DNA from: Okapia johnstoni
Taxonomy: Eukaryota; Chordata; Mammalia; Artiodactyla; Giraffidae
Reading direction: 5' to 3'
Length of the DNA: 64,000 nt
Assembly (NCBI GenBank): GCA_024291935.2
Contig: CM044313.1
Location: 89,217,001-89,281,000, forward strand
Shown piece after piece: positions 57,578-64,000 of the stretch; the stretch's first letter is position 1, and each line of letters opens with the position of its first letter. The notes under the pieces are model-generated. The model had not been told where the DNA came from and searched no databases. It saw nothing but the letters and a program-made list of their open reading frames with translations. A program made the translations under genes and the position numbers.

Positions 57578-58734
57578 TAAAGTAACAAAAGACAAAGCAA
57601 AAAAAACAGAATCATGATTACTGTTGGAGAGAGAAAAGAACTGTGACTGGAAAGGGGTATCTGAAGGCATCTGGCTTGTTTGCAAAGGTTCTATCTTCTG
57701 ACTAGGATGTATTTTAAAATTTTATGATGCATTATTAATAAACTAGCCATTTGTTTTGTGTGGTTGTCTTATTGGTATTAAAATTATAAAAAAATAATAA
57801 AGAAAATAGATAATTCAGAAATTCTACTTCTGGATTTTAAAATAATATGCACTGGTCTCATGCTCCTCTGTAAATTACTACATGATTGAAAGAAATACAT
57901 AAAATTACTGTTTTCAGGTACTGGGATATGGGCACCACAAGACTGTAATTCCTGACAGACAAACAAGCTTACCTCTAGATTGCTTCAGGTTTCTGCATGA
58001 AAGCAGTTCCCAGACTGTGAACAATGCAGAAAAAACACAAATAGAACAGCAATCTTGCTGTTTTTTAGAGGATAATATATGAGTTTGTTAAGGCTCAGGT
58101 GGCTAGAATGTGAGAACTAGAGTATTAGAGAGAGTAAGGTAAATAAGAATGACATCCAGCAGTTTGCTGAATACTAAACAGGGCTGAGAAATAATCTCTC
58201 TGGTTTTGTTGAAACCAGAGATATTAAGATAAGATTCCAGAAGAGTCATATCTTATCTCTAGTACTAAATTTATCTGTAGAAAAACTTATTTTAGATCTC
58301 TCCTAATAATGCTTAAAAGTAATCTTTGAAAAAATTAGACTCATCTACAATTATCTCATATACATGCAAAAATATTTCAACATTTCTCTAAGGGAAAGCA
58401 ACAAAACTTACTCTCAATGATATAACATCTTTGTTTTCAGCATATAATAAAACATGAGGCATGCAAAGACCAAAACAATGAATAAATAAAAATAAATGCA
58501 TAAAACCCAAAAATAATTATGAGAATGTTTTAAATAAGAAGGAACAATAGCACAGAGTAATAAGGACATTAAAGTATCTTTTTTTTTAATTTCTTACATT
58601 ATATGTGAAGTGTTAAAGTATGATTTGAAGGCAGACTGTGTTAAATTAAAAACAAGTGTCCTACACCCTAAGTAACTGTTAAAAAAATGTATATACCCAA
58701 AGAGTATATATTATGGGACAACATAAGAGATACA
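57578..58734. other. Unique AT-rich DNA, no gene seen
   Basis: No recognisable feature. Confidence 0.45.
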
Positions 58735-58990
58735 ATGGCCCAATTAATTTTAAAGAAGATATAAATACATCAAATTGATAAACCTTTAGTAGACCAAACA
58801 AGGAAGAAATAACATAATCATAACTATAGGTCCTAAAACCATTGAAAAAGAACAGAAGATATGGCAAATTTATGTCAACATAGTGCACACACTTGTTAGT
58901 AATGCAGGTCATCCAAACTAACACAAAAAGAAATAAAAATCATCTGAGTATACTAGTATATATATATATTGAATAATTTAGTCTGCATTT
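58735..58990 (+). mobile_element. Possible L1M internal (ORF2) fragment
   Basis: CATCAAATTGATAAACCTTT and AGTAGACCAAACAAGGAAGA resemble a conserved L1 ORF2 stretch, and TAAAACCATTGAAAAAGAAC follows in a plausible order. Strongly decayed; weak call. Confidence 0.4.
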
Positions 58991-59044
58991 AAAACTTTCT
59001 CATAAAGAAAATTCTGTGCTCAAATGTCTTTTCTGGTGACTTCT

Positions 59045-59255
59045 ATTCCTTGATGACTCAGTGGGTAAAGAATCCACTGGCAATGTAGGAGACACAGGAA
59101 ATGTGTTTGATCCCTGGGTTGAGTAGATCCCCTAGAGAAGGAAATGCAACCCACTCCAGTATTCTTGCCTGGGAAATCCCATGGACGGAGGACCTGGCTG
59201 CCACAGTTCAAAGTGTCACAAGAGAGAGACAAAACTGAGCACAACACAACAGCAT
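59045..59255 (+). repeat. Bov-tA SINE
   Basis: CTTGATGACTCAGTGGGTAA, GTGTTTGATCCCTGGGTTGA, AGTATTCTTGCCTGGGAAAT, ending ACTGAGCACAACACAACAGC. Contains small indels. Confidence 0.92.
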
Positions 59256-59500
59256 AAGCAACGACATTTAAAGAACCAAGAAACACTTATTCTGCATAAC
59301 AATAAATTTGAAAAAAAAATGGTAGATTTATAACAGTTGAAACTTTCTGTTATGATACAATCATCTAAACAAAGTAGTTTTTGTATAAGAATAGACATAA
59401 AGATAAGTGGTATGGACCATAGATATAGAGACCATAAATATAGAAATATTGAAAGAATCACAGGAAAACATAAGAAAGGTCTCCATGAACAAAGAAAGTA

Positions 59501-60756
59501 TTAGGTTGGTGAAAAAGTGATGGTGGTTTTGGACCATGAATTTTAAATCATTATAACTAGGCTCACATCTTTATTAATCAAAATAGGAACTGTGACAATC
59601 AACACATTTTTGCCAATGAAAAATGTTTGTTATTCTTATAACATAAAAATCCGTGCGTTGGGATTCAGTGAACTCTTGGAAAGCATGTCTGCCTCCTGCT
59701 CATTGCGGAACCATTTTGTCCGACAAAAGTTGTCAAAATGCTTGAAGAAGTGGTAGCTCGTTGGCAAGAGGTCAAGTGAATATGGCAAAACAGATGAGGC
59801 CCAATTTGTTCAACTTTTGAAGCAGTGGTTGTGTGACATGCAGTTGAGTGTTGTCACGGAGAAGAATTGGGCCATTTCTGTTGACCAATGTCAGCTGCAG
59901 GCATTGCAGTTTTCAGTGCTTCTCATCGATTTGCTGAGCATACTTCTCAGATATTATGGTTTGGCCAGGATTCAGAAAGCTGGAGTAGATCAAACCAGCA
60001 TAAAACCACCAAACCCTGACCATGACTTTTTTTGGTGCAAGTTTGGCTTTGGGAAGTGCTTTAGAGCTTCTTCTTGGTCCAACCACTGAGTTCTTCATCA
60101 CTGGTTGTTGTATAAAATCAACTTTTCTTCACACATCACAACCTGATAGAGAAATGGTTCACTGCTGTTGTGTAGAATAAGAGAATATAACAGTTCAAAA
60201 TGACATTTTTTTTTGATTTTTGGTCAGCTCATGAGGCACCCACTTATCAAGCTTTTTCAGCTTTGCTATCTGCTTCAGATGTCCAACGACCATAGAATGC
60301 TCAATGCTGAGCTCTTTGACAACTTCTCACATAGTTGTAAGAGGATCAGCTTCTACCGTCCTCTTTTGGTCATTGTCGACTTCTGATGGCCAGCACTCCT
60401 CATTTTCAGGGCTCTTGTCTCCTTTGCAAAACTTCTCGAACCGCCACTGCACTGTATGTTCATTAGCAGTCCCTGGGCCAAGTGCATTGTTGATGATGTG
60501 AGTTGTGTCCGCTGCTTTGTGACTCATCTTGAACTCGAATAGGAAAATCGCTCAAATTTACTTTTTGTCTGACATAATTTCCCTAGTCTAAAATAAACAT
60601 AAAATACATAGCAAGTAATAAGCCACTAACCAAAAACATAAAGCAAGAGATGTGCATTAAATTGATGTATAACATATCAACATGTAAGAATGTATTCCAA
60701 TATCGAACAGCGAGTTTCAAAGATGCAAAATTGTGATTGCTTTTGGCATCAACCAA
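59501..60756 (-). mobile_element. Mariner DNA transposon, end to end
   Basis: A 1,256-bp element between TA dinucleotides (59499-59500 and 60757-60758), as expected for Tc1/mariner. Terminal inverted repeats: left TTAGGTTGGTGAAAAAGTGA, right (reversed) TTGGTTGATGCCAAAAGCAA, about 30 bp, imperfect. The left TIR resembles the Hsmar1/cecropia-type mariner end. A standard mariner is about 1.28 kb, so the element is almost complete. Confidence 0.93.
59770..60527 (-). pseudogene. Mariner transposase remnant
   Basis: Read high to low. 60327-60527 opens with a Met at the expected distance from the right TIR and has the N-terminal helix-turn-helix region, including QWRFEKFCKGD and the WPSEVDN linker. 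59913-60101 has the core KKVMVRVWW and FLNPGQTIISEKY motifs. A further frame around 59830-59900 keeps ILLRDN, corresponding to the second catalytic Asp of the DD34D triad. At least two frameshifts and stops separate these pieces, so the transposase is inactive. Confidence 0.88.
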
Positions 60757-60954
60757 TAGAAAAATACTTTGTGACCTTTGGTTAGGAGAAGATTTTCTAG
60801 CTAGGATATAGAAGCATTAGGCGTTCAAAACTGTGACACAGTTTATCTACACTTATTCCTCCTTTATTATAAGACACCTTTTAAAAATGGAAAGTAAGCC
60901 TCAAATGTAGACAAAATAGTTGACATATGTTTTTAGATGAAGGACTTGGGCAAA

Positions 60955-61830
60955 TACTTTAGAAGTCTTCTTCACCTTTGAATGAATGTCAACACTCCAG
61001 TAATTAAAAAGGACAAGTACTTTCCCCAAAAGATATGTGAGTATTCCATAATCACACGAAAGGATGCAACATTAATAATCATCAAGGAAATGCAAATTAA
61101 AAGCACAATGAAATACTACATAACCCAATCACTAGAATGGTAAAATCAAGATTTGCTGAGTGTTGATGAGAATGGGCAGCAACTTCATCTCTCAGACATT
61201 GCTGGTTAAAATGTAAAATAGTTTATGAATTTCATGTAAACTTAAGTATATACTGGCCATATGATGACATAATTTAACTTCTAGATACATAGCCAAAAGA
61301 AAAATTAAACTGATACACAGAAAATAATTTGTACATATGTTCAAGGTACATATGTAATAATTTATACATACAATGTTCATAGTAATTTTGTTTGTAATAA
61401 GTTCAAAACCAGAAACAGTACGATTTTCTATAAGTGAATGAATAAACATTGTGATATATACATAGGAATACTACTTGATAATATGAATGACCTTCTAATA
61501 AACATGACAGCAAAGATGAATCTCAAAAATAGCCTGCTGAGTAAAAGAAGCCACTGTAATCCTGAGATTTTATGTATACAAAGTTTTAGAACAAATGAAA
61601 CTAATCTTTATTCAGAGAAAGCAGAGCAATGTTTGCATAAACCTGAAGAATGGAATATGAGGGATGAGGATAATTGGGAAAAAAAAGCTTTATGGGACTA
61701 TAGAAATGCTTTATAATCGTTATTAAGATGTATTTCCAAGGTTATATGTTTTTATACTCCACCAAATTATATACCTAAAATGTGTGTGTTTCATATGGAA
61801 ATTATTCCTAATAATATTTTAATTAAAAAT
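60955..61830 (+). mobile_element. L1M LINE 3' part
   Basis: CTTCTTCACCTTTGAATGAA, AATCATCAAGGAAATGCAAA, AAATACTACATAACCCAATC, GTTGATGAGAATGGGCAGCA, CAGCAAAGATGAATCTCAAA, TTTCATATGGAAATTATTCC: an L1M terminus in coding order, decayed. The 92-aa frame 61438-61716 is part of it, not a gene. Confidence 0.78.
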
Positions 61831-62880
61831 GCAAAGTACTGAAATTATGTGTTTTGTGGCCCAATCTTGCAAATGCAAAATCAAATGGTTGTTGTGTTGT
61901 ATTTTGTAATATGTGTACCCATCAATGTGTTATTTGCATATTATTAAAACTAAAAAACAATTTTAAAAAATCTATCTCTGAAATTAATTATGAAGCCCTA
62001 ACTTCAATGTAAAGTTAAGTAGCTAAACAATATTCTTATCTCATTTTAGTGGGTAATACTGTCACTGTTACATAGAAAAAATTAGGATTTCCTCTAAAGT
62101 AACTTGAGTTTATTATGTAAAGATTAAATACATCATAACATTTTTAGCAATCTTAATGATGTATTAGCAGGCTAACAAGTTTTTTTTAGTTTTCTGCTCT
62201 ATTTATTGGTTTGATAAAATATTAATTCTTTAAATAAAGTTTTATATGTACATATACTAAGTGAGTAGTATTAAAATAATATTATCAAGTTGAAACAATA
62301 GAAATGCCAAAATACAAATAAAAAAAAAATTTTTCAGGTGACATGTTAATTAATCTATTTGGAATGCAAAACCTATTTTGACAAATTATTTATATGCTCT
62401 GTAAAAAACTAACAATTTAACTAGGTCATCTACCATAAAAGAGATAAAACATTTGCATTTGCAAAGCAAAAGGAACATTAGATTTCATCTTAAGTTCAGT
62501 GAAGCTATATAAAAAATATCAGTTGAATGGAAAAGAAAAAATAATGAGAAATGCTTTTAGGTTCAAGCAACAGTAATCAGAAAAAGCAACCAAAACCAAG
62601 CCCCACAATCCCCACAATTTTAATGTAGCAGTTATCAGGAAAGCCTGCCAACAACTGAGGAAAAAAAAATAGTAGTAAGAATAAAAATGTGAAGGTTATT
62701 TTGAAGAATCCAATTGGACTAAATGCAGGTGAACCATAATTAACTGAATTAGGGATGAGGACAAGATATTTCTTTTGATAATAATATTGGACCAATAATA
62801 TTGGACTAATCCAGAGAGAGATTTTCATTATAAGAGGGTGTTTTAATACAACTTCTTAAAAGACTTCCCTCCTCCTCTTC
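61831..62880. other. Unique AT-rich DNA, no gene seen
   Basis: No recognisable feature. The minus-strand frame 62577-62828 (83 aa, hydrophobic) is unsupported. Confidence 0.45.
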
Positions 62881-62884
62881 TTCT

Positions 62885-63880
62885 TTCTTCCTTTTTATTG
62901 TGGTAAAAAACATATACATGAAGTCTACCTTGTTAACAAAACCTAAAAGTATTCACTACATTACAGTATTGCTACCTATAAGCACAGCGTTGTACAGCTG
63001 ATCTCTAGAATTTATTCATCTTGCACGAATAAAACATATACCCATTTTGTAACAACTCCACATTTCCCCCTCCCCACACTCTTGGTAGGGCTTCCCTTGT
63101 GGCTCAGCTGGTAAAGAATCCACCTGCAATGCGGGAGATCTGGGTTTGATCCCTGGGTTGGGAAGATCCCTTGGAGAAGGGAAAGGGTACCCACTCCAAT
63201 ATTCTGGTCTGGAGAATTCCATGAACTGTATAGTCCTTGGGGTCGCAAGGAGTTGGACACGACTGAAAGACTTTTGCTTTCACTTTTCACATTCTTGATC
63301 ACCACATTCTTCTTTGGGATATCAAATTTCATCCAGGTTGTAGCAGATGACAGGATTTCCTTCTCTTTTTGGATGAATCGTATGCATTGCATATACCATA
63401 TTTTCTTTATCCATCCATGTACATTCAGGTTGTTTCCACTCTTACTTATTGTGAATAATGCTTGCAGTAAACAAAGGAGTATAAATATCTCTTGAAGGTT
63501 CTGATTTCTATTATTTTAGATAAACAAAGAGAAATAGGATAGTTGGGTCATAGAGTACCTCTATTTTTAATATTTGAGGAGCCTTCATAATGTTTCCACT
63601 GTTCCCATCCCAGTTGACATTTCCACCAGCAAGGCACAATAGTTTCAGTTAATCTATATCTTCACCAATACGTCTTGTCTTTTTGTTTTCTTGATGAGGG
63701 CCCTTTTAACGGGTGTGAGGAGATACCTTGTGTTTTTTATTCGCACTTCCCTGGTAATTAGTGATGTGGAGCATCTTTTCATCTATCTTTTGGTCATTTT
63801 TATATATTCTTTGGAGAAATGTCTACACAAGTGCTTTCTCATTTTTGAAATTTGTTTTGTTAATTTGCACAATAATTCTA
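62885..63880 (-). mobile_element. L1M LINE 3' part, split by a SINE
   Basis: On +: TTTTTATTGTGGTAAAAAAC, ATTGCTACCTATAAGCACAG, CGTTGTACAGCTGATCTCTA, then, beyond a SINE, TATCCATCCATGTACATTCA, GTTGTTTCCACTCTTACTTA, GCATCTTTTCATCTATCTTT, TCTTTGGAGAAATGTCTACA. The reversed 3'UTR and end of ORF2 of one copy. Confidence 0.88.
63087..63287 (+). repeat. Bov-tA SINE inside L1M, with TSD
   Basis: AGGGCTTCCCTTGTGGCTCA to GACTTTTGCTTTCACTTTT. Flanked by CACACTCTTGGT (63075-63086) and CACATTCTTGAT (63288-63299). The host L1 text continues on the far side. Confidence 0.95.
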
Positions 63881-64000
63881 CTCAACTTCTAGGTTTTAAT
63901 AAATTCATGGATGACAAAACTTTGTTTAGCATGTGGGGAGCATAGTAAAACACGTTGGAACAACAAATTTAATAGCAGTCTATAACTGCAAACCAGCATG

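Noticed and set aside
59817..60089. 90-aa + strand frame
   Set aside because: Antisense shadow of the mariner transposase.
1..64000. Search for CRISPR arrays, operons, bacterial or phage genes
   Set aside because: Repeat content, base composition and lack of dense open frames show vertebrate nuclear DNA; the direct repeats seen are tandem duplications, microsatellites or transposons.
1..64000. tRNA genes suggested by A/B box-like motifs
   Set aside because: The boxes lie in Bov-tA and CHR SINE heads, which are decayed tRNA-derived sequences without a full cloverleaf.

Overview
This window looks like a piece of ruminant (pecoran artiodactyl: cattle, sheep, goat or deer type) nuclear DNA. It is AT-rich and low in CpG, and it is densely seeded with repeats diagnostic of that group: Bov-tA/Bov-A SINEs with a tRNA-Glu-like head, BovB (RTE-clade) LINEs, CHR-type SINEs, a Hsmar1-like mariner and a bovine-type endogenous retroviral LTR. 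Older mammalian repeats (L1M, MIR, L2, MaLR LTRs) lie underneath. I find no host protein-coding exon, functional RNA gene or CRISPR array. All protein-like reading frames that I can recognise belong to transposable elements and are broken. The window is best read as intergenic or deep intronic sequence; the species and chromosome cannot be told from the sequence alone.

Layout. 1-16.4 kb: AT-rich unique DNA with scattered SINEs, a MaLR LTR (2.36-2.72 kb), an L1 5' region hit by two later insertions (3.8-5.3 kb), an inverted SINE pair next to an AT palindrome (6.1-6.65 kb), a 214-bp tandem duplication (10.3-10.73 kb), BovB 3' fragments, and an unusually CpG-retaining unique stretch (15.2-15.55 kb). 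16.5-19.35 kb: a long minus-strand BovB with endonuclease and reverse transcriptase remnants. 21.5-24.9 kb: a three-level nest, an L1 split by a BovB that is itself split by a solo ERV LTR. 25-34 kb: mostly AT-rich unique DNA with a CHR SINE, a Bov-tA with a perfect 12-bp target-site duplication (TSD), an L1 3' end split by a SINE, and a MaLR LTR.

34.4-41.3 kb: a BovB cluster of three long copies, one plus and two minus; the last is nearly full length and carries the 5' region. 41.3-54 kb: mostly unique DNA with possible conserved non-coding stretches, MIR and L1 remnants, an SSR that apparently grew in a SINE tail (43.2 kb), a very similar 134-bp tandem duplication (49.07-49.33 kb) and a chimeric CHR/Bov-A repeat (52.15 kb). 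54-64 kb: BovB and SINE fragments, a complete but dead mariner between inverted repeats (59.50-60.76 kb), and two L1 remnants.

The elements give a relative history. MIR, L2, MaLR and L1M are oldest. BovB, Bov-tA and CHR inserted into them, and the ERV LTR inserted into one BovB. No convincing new biological system is present. The best leads are the tandem duplications, the nested insertions with readable TSDs, the BovB cluster and the candidate conserved non-coding stretches.
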